Of a stretch of DNA of 27,403 bases, positions 1-9,064 are shown one piece after another (position 1 is the stretch's first letter; the number at the start of each line of letters is the position of its first letter). The stretch spans positions 1-27,403 of IMG/VR virus record IMGVR_UViG_3300046028_008198; one strand, given 5' to 3'. Position numbers and translations under genes: made by a program. Under the pieces are notes generated by a model. That model was not told the DNA's origin. It made no database searches and saw only the letters and a program-made list of their open reading frames with translations. The stretch comes from a virus.

Positions 1-1527
1 GGACCAACCAAATTGTTTTGCTACTGAATATAGCAATTCATTTGGCATACCTAAATTAGGATTTTCATCTCGATTGTTAATTCTAGACATATTACTAATG
101 TAAGTATACAATATGTCATAATGATGTCCTAACATGTTAGCAAATGTTGTTATACCATCATTCATTGCATCATATCGAATAAATTCTGGAATAGCATATA
201 CTAATGCATTATAATTTAATGTATCATATAATGATGCAGAATCATATACATTTTGGTACCATGTTTTAAATTGACTGCCTGTTGTATTAGCCAATGTATA
301 TGGTACTGTTGAATTAGTTTTAGGAATTGGACTAATATAGCTTCCCGTAACTTGTGCAACTATAGGAGATTCGTGTGGAATTGGATTTGTTGATAAAATT
401 GATGATGATTGATAATATAAATATTTTTCAAAAGAATCAAATCCACTAATTAAACTAGTTTTGCTAGAAGCATAATCTGCGACATTTGTTGTAGCAACAC
501 TTCCAGATAATTGTGCTACAACTAAACTTTGTGATGTATAATATTCTAGTAATTCTAATTTGTATTTAAAGTTTTCTAATCGTTCAGTTGCTGAGCTATA
601 AAATATAAAATTGTTAAAATCAGAATAATCAACGTTTAATGTCATTCCGGATAAGCTTCCGGAGAAATATGTATCAACAATTTGTTGCGATGTTTGTACG
701 GATGATCCTAATAAATCATGCCATGTTTGCATACTAGTTTCTGATGATACATTATGTATTGCGTTAGCATTCCAATTTGGGTTTGCTAATTTATATGATT
801 TTGATAATGCAGCTGCTAATACAAAAGCAACATTATCAATATATGCTGGTTTAAGTTCTTCTACGACCCAGCATTTAAAATTTATATCAAATATATCAGC
901 TAATGGTTCGTAAAGTTTAACGTAAACATACTCGCCAATAACGACGCTATTTACAACTAACGCAGTTTGATTTCTACTAAAGTTTAATAAATATGTTTTA
1001 TAAAACGATGACGATGTGTGTCGTACTGTGTTTATATAATCTGTTATCTGCGCTAAAAATGCTGGATTTGTATCATCAATAGCCCGTAAACGTATTTCGG
1101 TTCTATCTGGAGATATTTCATCAATTCTTAAATGTTGCTGGTCATAACTACCAATTAAATTTTTAAAGAAATTAACCGCAATTTTAAAATTTCCTGCTGT
1201 TAATTTTAATTTATTAAATTCATCATATAAATTGATTGCAATCGGGTCAGTTGGAAACGTAATAGTCCGGCCAGTAGTTTTATCTACATATGTTGGTATT
1301 TTTGTTTGTAATTGAATTTTATGATTACCGGTTTGCCAAACACCACCCGAATAAACATGTAATTCAACACAACTTGGGTCTTTTTGCTTAGAAATTGCAG
1401 GAATGAGTGTAAAGCGATTATCTGCAGAATAGCTTAAAAATTCAGTTACTGATTTGTCTAAACGTGTTGCTGAAACAGATTTAGTTGCACTATTTATTTG
1501 GTCAATATTTTTGTATTGTGTTATCAT
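1..1527 (-). CDS. Large tail/baseplate structural protein (N-terminal 509 codons, runs off window)
   Basis: An open frame runs from an ATG at 1527 to the window edge with no stop, so only the N-terminal part is visible. The start directly abuts the stop of the upstream gene. The protein begins MITQYKNIDQ, is rich in Ser, Thr, Asn and Tyr with few Cys, and mixes beta-type stretches with helical ones, as virion proteins do. The visible C-terminal part (about residues 430-509) contains a helical stretch ending with NNRDENPNLGMPNELLY, which resembles very large structural proteins of marine T4-like phages. Its position after gp25-like, gp6-like and two tail proteins is where T4 carries gp7/gp8/gp10-type baseplate proteins. 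Family membership is inferred from position and style, not from a diagnostic motif. Confidence 0.75.
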   Translation of the reverse strand, partial: MITQYKNIDQINSATKSVSATRLDKSVTEFLSYSADNRFTLIPAISKQKDPSCVELHVYSGGVWQTGNHKIQLQTKIPTYVDKTTGRTITFPTDPIAINLYDEFNKLKLTAGNFKIAVNFFKNLIGSYDQQHLRIDEISPDRTEIRLRAIDDTNPAFLAQITDYINTVRHTSSSFYKTYLLNFSRNQTALVVNSVVIGEYVYVKLYEPLADIFDINFKCWVVEELKPAYIDNVAFVLAAALSKSYKLANPNWNANAIHNVSSETSMQTWHDLLGSSVQTSQQIVDTYFSGSLSGMTLNVDYSDFNNFIFYSSATERLENFKYKLELLEYYTSQSLVVAQLSGSVATTNVADYASSKTSLISGFDSFEKYLYYQSSSILSTNPIPHESPIVAQVTGSYISPIPKTNSTVPYTLANTTGSQFKTWYQNVYDSASLYDTLNYNALVYAIPEFIRYDAMNDGITTFANMLGHHYDILYTYISNMSRINNRDENPNLGMPNELLYSVAKQFGWS

Positions 1528-2760
1528 TTAGCCTTGACCCCAATTATCTTCATTCTCGTATATCTCGTACCATACATTGTTATAAAATGACCATGAACCA
1601 AGTATTTGACCGGTGTTAACAGTTAATAAATTTCGCACCTCATTTTCAAATCCAGGGAAGCCAAACGGAAAGTACTCACCAGTAATCAAGTAACCTGTAC
1701 CATCATCTGGAAAGTTATACGCAGGTGGCGGGGTACTAGTATTATCTGAACTTGGTGTTGTCGTACTTGTCGTTCCCGGAAGCGCATAATATCCTAATGC
1801 CTCTATTTGACCATTAACTTGTTCAAATATTGGGTATGTTGTGCCGTAAAGTTGAATTTCGCTTAATCTCGAGTTACCACCAAATGAATATACGCCATGG
1901 CCAATTGTACCAGTTAATGATGGTGTTGTAGGAATATCAATAACATCAATTCGCCAATAACAGTTGTCAGTTAATACCCAGGCATTATCTCCAGCAACTA
2001 CATTAATTTCATAATTATCATATGCTGCCTCGTTGATTATATCAAGCACATATTCTAATTCTAATACAGGATATTCATTTGTTCCAAAATCTCCTTTTGT
2101 TTCTGAATATAATTCATATAAAAATCCGGATGATCGAAAAGTTTCTGGCGTTGCTCGTCCAATAATCATCCTAAAGCCAACGTTGCCTGATTTGTTTTGA
2201 GATGTAAACTGAGTTTTTATAGTAAATTTGAGAGTTTGATTTTTAGCACGTAATGTATCTAATGTATTTTGTGTGATTGTATATGTGCCTAGTTCTTGTT
2301 GCTCCGGTCCAACAAATGGTAATCTTCTAGGTCCAGCGTCAAGAGCTCCATTCCCATCCTGTTTAAACCAAGTACTGAAGGCTGATGTATTAATTCTTAA
2401 ATAGGTCTGTGGCTGATTTTGTGTATCAAATATAGGAGGTATCGTATAACGAGTAGAAATTAAATCTTGTTCTTCAATTTCTTGTGCCTGAATTTCAAAA
2501 TCAACATTAACATCAACATTAGAAGATGTAATATTAACTGATACGGGAAATTTATAATATTGAAATGCAGTATCTAAAACACGTAATGTTGATATTGTAG
2601 TTATTTGTTCTGCTACCGGTTCAATAATTAATAACGGCTTAACTAAGGCAGATTCTTCAAATAATATATTTCCGGCTAAATCTCTAGGTATAATTGATTG
2701 ATTGTCTGACATATATGTCATCCCTAAAGAATAATACCGAGCTTGATCCTGCATTGCCAT
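1528..2760 (-). CDS. Baseplate/tail structural protein, beta-rich
   Basis: This 410-aa protein lies between the partial tail gene and a jelly-roll-like protein; its ATG shares one base with the upstream stop. It has no signal peptide or membrane segment. The sequence is rich in beta-prone segments, with a Thr/Ser/Pro-rich linker near residues 330-350 (TTSTTTPSSDNTSTPPP) that separates a main body from a C-terminal aromatic-rich domain of about 60 residues. Such linkers are common in tail appendage proteins. A role as a baseplate-associated or fibre-attachment protein is inferred from the neighbours; no specific family is recognised. Confidence 0.7.
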   Translation of the reverse strand: MAMQDQARYYSLGMTYMSDNQSIIPRDLAGNILFEESALVKPLLIIEPVAEQITTISTLRVLDTAFQYYKFPVSVNITSSNVDVNVDFEIQAQEIEEQDLISTRYTIPPIFDTQNQPQTYLRINTSAFSTWFKQDGNGALDAGPRRLPFVGPEQQELGTYTITQNTLDTLRAKNQTLKFTIKTQFTSQNKSGNVGFRMIIGRATPETFRSSGFLYELYSETKGDFGTNEYPVLELEYVLDIINEAAYDNYEINVVAGDNAWVLTDNCYWRIDVIDIPTTPSLTGTIGHGVYSFGGNSRLSEIQLYGTTYPIFEQVNGQIEALGYYALPGTTSTTTPSSDNTSTPPPAYNFPDDGTGYLITGEYFPFGFPGFENEVRNLLTVNTGQILGSWSFYNNVWYEIYENEDNWGQG

Positions 2761-3878
2761 TATCTAACTACTTTAAAATTAATTTTGTCGTTGATATACT
2801 GTTCAGTAAATCCTTCTTTGATTTTTAGCTCTAACCGATAATAACGTTCTGGCATAAACCCATTCATGTCTATATAGATATAATTACTGGTACTATCACA
2901 ACTTACTTTATTATAAATATCATCATATGGAATTATAGCTTCATCTGTTTGAGCATCAAATACCGCATACGTAGTAGTTGACGGCAAATATTTAATTGTT
3001 TCTATAGGAAATAAATTTGTTGGTGATTTTTGAGGAAATTTGTCTCGTGCATATATTCTAATTTTAGCAATCTCAGTATCTTTATACTGCGGTTTAATTT
3101 TAGTATAAACTATATATGATTCTAAATTAGATGCTGTCAATGATCCAGTAACAAATGCACTATTATCAAAATACATTGTTAATTTAGGAACATATATGGT
3201 ATGTGTTTCTCGACTAAAATATCTAACAAATCCAGTTACTGTATCATTTAATTCATCAGTATCAGAAAATTGAATTAAGAATCCATTATTGGTTATTGAG
3301 GCACCACCACTTCCGCTTAACCATACTTTTAATGCATTTGTAACATCCATATTAATATCAGTGGTACGATAAGAAAATGATTCAGATGATATTAGTCCTG
3401 CAGTAGATCCAACCGAACTAGATTGAAACAACCAAGAGCCACCAGTACCACTTCCTGATACATACAATGTGCTAGTTCCAATTTTTATGTTTTGACTTGA
3501 TGAAATCCAAGAAGAGCCACTATAAGGACCGTTCCATGTTACACCATTTGTTGTTAACGCAGATTGATATCCAGTGCCATTAGTCCAATCCTGGCCAGCT
3601 AATTTTGCATGAACCGAATATTCTGCAGGAAGATTTTTTGCATCAGATGTAAATAATTGCAATACAAATTTACAATCAGTAACTGACTTTCCATATGTAG
3701 ATAATGATGCAGAAATTTCAGTCATATCAAATTTAATAGCACTTCTAGACTTTAACAAAGTAGCACCGTCAGTGCCCAATCGTTTACCAACTTCTAAAAT
3801 TTCGTCTAGACCAGTATTATATGCTGGTATTGATTCATATAACGTTGCGTCTTTTGCTGCATAAAATATTCTAAACAT
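2760..3878 (-). CDS. Tail structural protein with jelly-roll-like (DNRLRE-type) half
   Basis: The 372-aa product starts MFRIFYAAKDATLYES. Its first half reads like a DNRLRE-type jelly roll: an early D-x-T-x-Y strand, an RSAIKFDM segment near residues 45-52, and a later region of Gly/Ser/Trp-rich strands with a TTDINMDVT segment. The second half is compact and beta-rich, with a YIDMNGFMPERYYRLEL stretch near the C-terminus. It lies ten bases downstream of the gp6-like gene and overlaps the next gene by one base, so it belongs to the baseplate operon. A wedge-associated or fibre-adaptor role is inferred from position. The domain resemblance is by eye only. Confidence 0.7.
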   Translation of the reverse strand: MFRIFYAAKDATLYESIPAYNTGLDEILEVGKRLGTDGATLLKSRSAIKFDMTEISASLSTYGKSVTDCKFVLQLFTSDAKNLPAEYSVHAKLAGQDWTNGTGYQSALTTNGVTWNGPYSGSSWISSSQNIKIGTSTLYVSGSGTGGSWLFQSSSVGSTAGLISSESFSYRTTDINMDVTNALKVWLSGSGGASITNNGFLIQFSDTDELNDTVTGFVRYFSRETHTIYVPKLTMYFDNSAFVTGSLTASNLESYIVYTKIKPQYKDTEIAKIRIYARDKFPQKSPTNLFPIETIKYLPSTTTYAVFDAQTDEAIIPYDDIYNKVSCDSTSNYIYIDMNGFMPERYYRLELKIKEGFTEQYINDKINFKVVR

Positions 3879-3888
3879 TTATATTCCT

Positions 3889-5769
3889 TTACTGATTTAC
3901 TACGCGACCTTTAATGTCTCGATTTGGAAATTTTACTTCAAATATACTAGGATCTAATGAAGGATATATTACTCCATTTTTAGTAGCAGAATTTATATCA
4001 TAAACATTGCCAGAATATCCAAATGTAATATCATATAGATTTGAAATTGTTGCTCCGACTACTGTCTGAACTCCTTTTATATTAGCTAACGTAGTAGTTA
4101 TATCTGATTTTATGATTGGTTGATTAATTTGCCATCGATCAACATTAAACATTGATTTTAATGCATTAATGCATTTCAATAAAACTTCATTGCTATTATA
4201 ATTTGGCAAAACCGAAATTTCGAAATCAATACCTAAATTAATAATAAATGCATCTTTAATATTAACAGCATCTGTTAAAATACGATAATAGTTAAGATAT
4301 GTTTTTAAATTTTCTTTTACTGCTTGATTTAATTCAAATAATTGTTTTGAATCATTAAATCCTAAAACATACATGTTCATTGCTAATGGATTAGCAATTC
4401 TAGATTGTTGATAATTTGTTTGTGTTATTTGATCATCTGGTACAATATATGCTTTTGCAACACTACCAAATTTTGCTGGCATTGAATATGCGCGAATTAT
4501 ATAATCTTCTCTTGTTACTAAACGATTCTGAGTTGCAAAATTAGCTAACGCATTATTTTTAATGTCTTGCAAAGTATCAGAAGTTTTAGCTCCAGAAGCA
4601 GGCCCACTATTATTAACAGCAATTGTTGATTTAACAAAATTAACTAGATTGCCACTGGTTGATGTATTAATATCATCATTATATTCAACAAAATTAACTA
4701 GTGTTAATACATTTGCAGGGACATTATCTACAATTCCATTTCCTATAGTATATGTTATTGTTAATGTAGTATTAGATGGTGCTTGTCCATATGTTCTAGT
4801 ATATAAAAAATTTGATGGGTCAATATCAACATCAACATTACGACGAAATCCTGCTAATCCATTTCCTACATTATCTGGATTTGGAACTATTTCTTCATCA
4901 TTATTATCTGAGATGCCTGCTCCAAATTGTAATTCTAATTTGTTATCGCTACGTAAACGTGTTATATAACGTTTTGCAGTTTTCTTTAATTTTAATAAAC
5001 TAGGAGATGATGATCGATATTGTGCCAGATCTGGGTCGTTTTCTGCCAAATTTGGAACATCTTCAAAAATAGTATCTTGAGCCAAGTATGGTACTTGATA
5101 CCAATTATCTCCATCAGATTCAACAACTGAAATAATTTCCGAAATATTTGTATCAGGTAATACTATTTTATCATATGCTAATGGTGTTGTAAAACTGTAT
5201 GTTGCTGTTTTAACGTCTCCTGACACTGCACGCACTTGTTTTTTAAGCAAATAATATGTTGGTAATTTTGTTGTAGCATTACTTTCATATATGGTTATTT
5301 CGGTAGGACTAGTCGACGATGAATATGCAAAATCTATGCTATCCAATGTTCTAAATATTGCAGCACCATTATTTTGTTTAACGCGCATACCAGGTTTAAT
5401 TGATAATGCATAATTAAAATCCGGTGCTACTGCAGCTCCTGCTCCAATCGATGGTATAATATGAAATACATCCAATGTTACATATGCCGGGACAACATTA
5501 TTAGGATTATATCCCAATGATTTTGCAATATCAAATATATTAGCTCGTTCCGATGCTTGTTCTAACATAGACTCTTTTAAGTTTGAATCTGCATAGTATG
5601 ATAACACATCGCCTACATACGCAGCTAATTCTAAGAATACCATTCCTGGCGATGATTCATTGAAGTCTACATATGTATCTGGAAAATATTGTTTAGTAAA
5701 ATCAATTAGCCCTTTCCTAAACTGACCAAAGTCTTTTCCTAAATATGATATATCTTTTTTAGTTTCCAT
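3889..5769 (-). CDS. 6: Baseplate wedge protein, gp6-like
   Basis: The 626-aa length is close to the 660 aa of T4 gp6. The N-terminus carries the hallmark segment of this family: an acidic NESSPG near residues 38-42, then a helix with LELAAYVGDVLSYYAD (about 46-61), a Glu-rich helix, and RANIFDIAKSLGYNP (about 75-89). The C-terminal third (about 480-600) has the usual helical and beta-strand ending found in gp6/J-type proteins. In T4, gp6 dimers form the ring that holds the wedges together and changes shape on sheath contraction. The gene sits directly downstream of the gp25-like gene, which fits the contact between these two proteins in the baseplate. Homology is called from motifs, not from alignment. 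Confidence 0.85.
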   Translation of the reverse strand: METKKDISYLGKDFGQFRKGLIDFTKQYFPDTYVDFNESSPGMVFLELAAYVGDVLSYYADSNLKESMLEQASERANIFDIAKSLGYNPNNVVPAYVTLDVFHIIPSIGAGAAVAPDFNYALSIKPGMRVKQNNGAAIFRTLDSIDFAYSSSTSPTEITIYESNATTKLPTYYLLKKQVRAVSGDVKTATYSFTTPLAYDKIVLPDTNISEIISVVESDGDNWYQVPYLAQDTIFEDVPNLAENDPDLAQYRSSSPSLLKLKKTAKRYITRLRSDNKLELQFGAGISDNNDEEIVPNPDNVGNGLAGFRRNVDVDIDPSNFLYTRTYGQAPSNTTLTITYTIGNGIVDNVPANVLTLVNFVEYNDDINTSTSGNLVNFVKSTIAVNNSGPASGAKTSDTLQDIKNNALANFATQNRLVTREDYIIRAYSMPAKFGSVAKAYIVPDDQITQTNYQQSRIANPLAMNMYVLGFNDSKQLFELNQAVKENLKTYLNYYRILTDAVNIKDAFIINLGIDFEISVLPNYNSNEVLLKCINALKSMFNVDRWQINQPIIKSDITTTLANIKGVQTVVGATISNLYDITFGYSGNVYDINSATKNGVIYPSLDPSIFEVKFPNRDIKGRVVNQ

Positions 5770-5770
5770 A

Positions 5771-6226
5771 TTATTGTACCGTTAATTGATTATCGTTTAC
5801 AAAAATAGTAATTGTATTCAATGCATCATCTGTTGTTGAATTAACTATTTGAAATGAAATTTTTACTATTATATTATAATCCAATGTAGGATCATCGTCA
5901 GCAGTAGTAGTTTCAATTTCTGTTATATTAATATATGGCAGCCAATAATTTACCGGTTCGGTAATTGCATTATCTACCATGGCTTTAAGTTCTGATGTAT
6001 TTGGTTCAAATAATATTCTAGATAAATCAGTTCCAAACGCAGGTTGCATAACTCGTTCACCTTTATTAGTTAATAACAAATTTTTCAAATTGCTAATAGC
6101 TTGGTCAATCGAAGTAAATGTCGATGTAAATAATCCGGATTGTCCATTAAATGGTAATTGTATACCAATTGGTATATTACCGTCCTGATCATTTATTTCA
6201 TTGATATTTATTATTTGATATGCCAT
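5771..6226 (-). CDS. 25: Baseplate wedge protein, gp25/GPW-like
   Basis: This 151-aa protein has the signature of the GPW/gp25 lysozyme-like-fold family: ISNLKNLLLTNKGERVMQP at about residues 44-62, then FGTDLSRILFEP (about 64-75), followed by a helix that leads into a beta-rich C-terminal half. In T4 and in contractile injection systems this small protein docks sheath and wedge and helps start sheath assembly. It has no known enzyme activity. Its ATG shares a base with the stop of the upstream gene, and the gp6-like gene follows after one base, which matches the functional pairing. Confidence 0.93.
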   Translation of the reverse strand: MAYQIININEINDQDGNIPIGIQLPFNGQSGLFTSTFTSIDQAISNLKNLLLTNKGERVMQPAFGTDLSRILFEPNTSELKAMVDNAITEPVNYWLPYINITEIETTTADDDPTLDYNIIVKISFQIVNSTTDDALNTITIFVNDNQLTVQ

Positions 6227-6726
6227 TATCTTCCTTTCTTAGCATCAATTGCTTTCATTAATGCTGAGTAATCTCTTGTAAGGGCTTGTTGAACTTCTGG
6301 GGCAACTTCATATGATCTACCTGATTCAGGATCTTCCATTATTTGTGGAGCACTAGGTGATAAACCCATTGCTTGTTGCATATTTTGTCTAGACATACCA
6401 AAGCCTTGTGCATCTCGCGAAGTCATTTTAATTTCTTGCATGCTTTCAGTCATTGCATCTTTATAGCTATTCATAACTAACGGTTGATTTTCAACTAATG
6501 CATCTGTATCATTTAATATGTTCGCCCATTTATTATCTTCAAATAAAGGTTTCTTTTTTGCTGGAGGTTGCTGTGGTTTTTGAGATATTATTTTTGTTTT
6601 ATTAACAGGTTGTTTCATTTCTGCAAGTGTTGATTGTAATCCTTCGCGAAGAATTTCTGTTAATTCTTCTTTTACAACCTGTCGTACGGCAACTTTAAGT
6701 GCTTTTATAAGTGTATTTGTATCCAT
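6226..6726 (-). CDS. Unknown coiled-coil protein of the baseplate operon
   Basis: The 166-aa product starts with a long charged amphipathic helix (about residues 1-40), has a Lys/Pro/Gln-rich linker (about 45-62, including QQPPAKKKP), then a helical Met/Gln-rich centre (about 85-125) and a short charged C-terminal helix ending in KKGR. No membrane segment or signal peptide is seen and I recognise no family. It lies between the coiled-coil fibre-like protein and gp25 in a tight operon, so a structural or assembly role at the baseplate is likely. An AT-rich gap with an ATATTTAT box precedes it. Confidence 0.7.
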   Translation of the reverse strand: MDTNTLIKALKVAVRQVVKEELTEILREGLQSTLAEMKQPVNKTKIISQKPQQPPAKKKPLFEDNKWANILNDTDALVENQPLVMNSYKDAMTESMQEIKMTSRDAQGFGMSRQNMQQAMGLSPSAPQIMEDPESGRSYEVAPEVQQALTRDYSALMKAIDAKKGR

Positions 6727-6740
6727 TATATCATTTTTAT

Positions 6741-6748
6741 ATAAATAT
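6741..6748 (-). promoter_or_regulatory. Candidate late promoter box ATATTTAT
   Basis: ATATTTAT on the minus strand upstream of the 166-aa baseplate-operon gene, in a 30-base gap. One of eight boxes found before late-region units. Confidence 0.3.
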
Positions 6749-6756
6749 TGTAGTTA

Positions 6757-7620
6757 TTAATTTACGGGTTGTCCCCAATCATCAGCCCGGAGCTTTGGTC
6801 CATATATTGATTGATTATCTAAATTAATGTAATAATCGCCTAGTTTACCCAAGGTATTTGATGGAGCACCGGATGCTTGATATACTTTACTAGGAGCTTC
6901 TTGTAACGATGTAAGCAAATTTTGTTGTTGCTCTAAAAGTTGCTGTATAGTATCAGATCTATGTTGTAAATCATCGTCTGAAACGTTTTCTTCATTATAA
7001 AACTTAGTATCAACTAAATCATTGTAGTCAGTTCCAGTTTGTAATCCAATATTGGTTAAAGCATCATTGCTTAAAGCATCTTGTGATATAGTTAATGTTT
7101 CAACATCTCCATTACATACATTTGACACTTTAGCAATAGCGCCTAATAATGGCGTAGTTATTGTCTGCAACTTTGAAGTCAATGTTGCTGGAACTGATGA
7201 AAATTGTGATAATGAAGATATTGCATTTACAATTGTAGCATCTTGTATAGCCGTTAATTGTTGTGCAATAAATAACGGCGCTGTTACTGGATTAGCTAAT
7301 TGTGCAACTGATAATGCTGTTTTAATACCTGCTGCTACTCCTATTAGTTGCCTAACAGTGTTAATCGTTGTTTGTATTTTAGGAATAGTTTCCTGTACTG
7401 TTGTTATTTGTTTTTGTATGTCAGCCAATTGTTTTTTGATTTGTGTGATCCTAGGATCATCACATTTTATATTAACTGGTAATTTAACAGTATCTTGAAC
7501 CGTTTTTGTTACGGTATCAAGCAATCTATCTGTCTGTGTATCTATTTGTTTAATAACTAGAGTAACTGCTTTTGCTGGTAACTTTGGTATAATGTCTAAT
7601 GGTGGAACAATTGCACTCAT
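6757..7620 (-). CDS. Coiled-coil tail protein with a tail-fibre-type C-terminal motif
   Basis: Of 287 residues, the first 110 form a long Gln/Thr/Lys coiled coil (for example KKQLADIQKQITTVQETIP). An Ala/Ile-rich segment follows near 110-130 that is hydrophobic enough to be a buried helix. A second coiled coil near 220-245 is Gln-rich. The C-terminal 40 residues contain LGDYYINLDNQSIYGPK followed by DDWG. This matches the G-D-x-Y-I ... I/V-Y-G-P-K ... W-G motif common in phage tail fibre and collagen-like proteins. Located between the spike gene and gp25, it may be a baseplate fibre or hub-associated rod. Specific function is unknown. Confidence 0.7.
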   Translation of the reverse strand: MSAIVPPLDIIPKLPAKAVTLVIKQIDTQTDRLLDTVTKTVQDTVKLPVNIKCDDPRITQIKKQLADIQKQITTVQETIPKIQTTINTVRQLIGVAAGIKTALSVAQLANPVTAPLFIAQQLTAIQDATIVNAISSLSQFSSVPATLTSKLQTITTPLLGAIAKVSNVCNGDVETLTISQDALSNDALTNIGLQTGTDYNDLVDTKFYNEENVSDDDLQHRSDTIQQLLEQQQNLLTSLQEAPSKVYQASGAPSNTLGKLGDYYINLDNQSIYGPKLRADDWGQPVN

Positions 7621-7627
7621 AACTTCC

Positions 7628-8611
7628 TTATGTTTTCTTTATGTAATATTTTTTACTTAATAATTTTTGTAACTCTCGTTGTGCTGCTGTTATATTAGAT
7701 CGATCTAAGAATGTGCCCGACATAGTACCGCACTGAATTGGTATATTTAATTGATTTAATATTTTTTGTAGTACGTTTAATAATACATCGCCATGTACCA
7801 TGGGGCGATCAGCAGTATCAGATCCTAATTTAATTTCTCCACTAGTATTTAATACAATAGCTTTTGGCGAATCAATTATAGCAATATCTGTTTTTGCTTT
7901 TAAAATAACTCGATCAGCTGTGCCAATAAACTGTGATTTATCAAATTGTGATTCGGCCGGCAGATAACAAGATAACGGATTCTTATTGCGTGTATCACCC
8001 AACAACATTGATATCTTTTGTGTGCTAGTTAAATATATAGACGATTTGTCATCTCGTATACTTTCTACTACGTATGAATCTTTTTTATATGATTTACCAT
8101 TAGACAATATTATAATAGGATCACCTGATTGTGTTCCAAGCCAACTAGGTTGTGTTGAATACACGCCTCCTTTAATTGTGCTGCTAAGTCTGATACTATT
8201 TGAAAATCGGCCTTCTATTAATGTATCACCTTCATATGCCTGAAGCAATGATATTTCTTTTTCTCCAAAACTAGTTTTAGGTACATATGGACTATTTGAT
8301 GGTGAAATTCCTGGTAATAGATTAGCATTAACATTTGAATTTAAAGAAAATGATGCCAAATAATACCATTGTGTATATATTGTGTCTGCTTTATTTTCCG
8401 CAGAAAAACCTTGTACAATTAATACATGCTCGCCTACTAGCGGAATTTGTTTGATGTTATTATTAAATGGAATTACTTGAAGTTCCTGACGATTATAAAA
8501 ATCAGTATATGTGCTTACAGTAATTTCATAATTGTTCCGGGTATCATACTCATATGTAGTTGAATGCGGATCGGCAATAACTTCTGCAATATGAAATTGA
8601 ACATTATCCAT
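7628..8611 (-). CDS. Baseplate spike/hub protein, gp5-like (OB fold plus C-terminal beta structure), no lysozyme domain
   Basis: The 327-aa protein begins with an OB-fold-like N-terminal domain (about 1-110), in which beta strands around NYEITVSTYTDF and PLVGEHVLIVQGF can be read. The C-terminal third has short repeating strands (RVILKAKTDIAIIDS, AIVLNTSGEIKLGS, then MVHGDVLLNVL) like the ends of gp5/gpV-type spikes. The middle segment VVESIRDDKSSIYLTSTQK is also typical of marine T4-like spike proteins. T4 gp5 carries a lysozyme domain between OB fold and helix; none is visible here. The start overlaps the upstream gene by eight bases. Call made from fold-level motifs. Confidence 0.75.
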   Translation of the reverse strand: MDNVQFHIAEVIADPHSTTYEYDTRNNYEITVSTYTDFYNRQELQVIPFNNNIKQIPLVGEHVLIVQGFSAENKADTIYTQWYYLASFSLNSNVNANLLPGISPSNSPYVPKTSFGEKEISLLQAYEGDTLIEGRFSNSIRLSSTIKGGVYSTQPSWLGTQSGDPIIILSNGKSYKKDSYVVESIRDDKSSIYLTSTQKISMLLGDTRNKNPLSCYLPAESQFDKSQFIGTADRVILKAKTDIAIIDSPKAIVLNTSGEIKLGSDTADRPMVHGDVLLNVLQKILNQLNIPIQCGTMSGTFLDRSNITAAQRELQKLLSKKYYIKKT

Positions 8612-9038
8612 CGACGTCCTTTTCTATTTTGCTTTTAACCATTGAAATACGTTCGTTTAATGCAGTATCTTCAGAGGTTATAGATTCTAGTTCATCTTCT
8701 AATTCAGCCGATAAAGTTTTTTCAGCAATTTTCATGAGTTGCTGTTTTTCTTCATCACTTAAAAGACCATCAGCTCCCGCAATAGTTTGTTTGGTTGATA
8801 TAAATCTTTGAACGATTGCAGTTAATTTAACAAGGTGATCGTCATTCTTAACTGCAACGTCTAGATATTCTTTGATTAGTGGAACTATAACAGTAGCATC
8901 AGATGCATTGCGAATCAACGGTTGCAATTGTGCTATCAATTGATTAATTTGTCTATCTTTTTTTTTAGAATTGTGATAGACATCGGACATCAAGTCTGCA
9001 AAGGTAGTCCCTTTGAATAATTCATCATTCTTGTCCAT
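8604..9038 (-). CDS. Unknown helical protein upstream of the spike gene
   Basis: This 144-aa protein is almost entirely helical and charged, with no Cys, signal peptide or membrane segment. The central segment VPLIKEYLDVAVKNDDHLVKL (about residues 57-77) is followed by LTAIVQRFIS. The C-terminus is a Glu-rich coiled coil (about 105-140). It overlaps the spike gene by eight bases, suggesting translational coupling and a role in tail or hub assembly. An ATATTTAT box lies 19-26 bases before its ATG, so it may be the first gene of the late baseplate operon. No family is recognised. Confidence 0.65.
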   Translation of the reverse strand: MDKNDELFKGTTFADLMSDVYHNSKKKDRQINQLIAQLQPLIRNASDATVIVPLIKEYLDVAVKNDDHLVKLTAIVQRFISTKQTIAGADGLLSDEEKQQLMKIAEKTLSAELEDELESITSEDTALNERISMVKSKIEKDVDG

Positions 9039-9056
9039 ATCGTAAAATCCTTTAAT

Positions 9057-9064
9057 ATAAATAT
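9057..9064 (-). promoter_or_regulatory. Candidate late promoter box ATATTTAT
   Basis: Minus-strand ATATTTAT, 19 bases before the ATG of the helical gene that heads the spike/baseplate run, followed by TATTAAAGGA. Confidence 0.35.

Noticed and set aside
4562-5003. Plus-strand open frames inside the gp6-like gene
   Set aside because: They are shadows of a well-supported long gene and show no ribosome site or protein-like composition.
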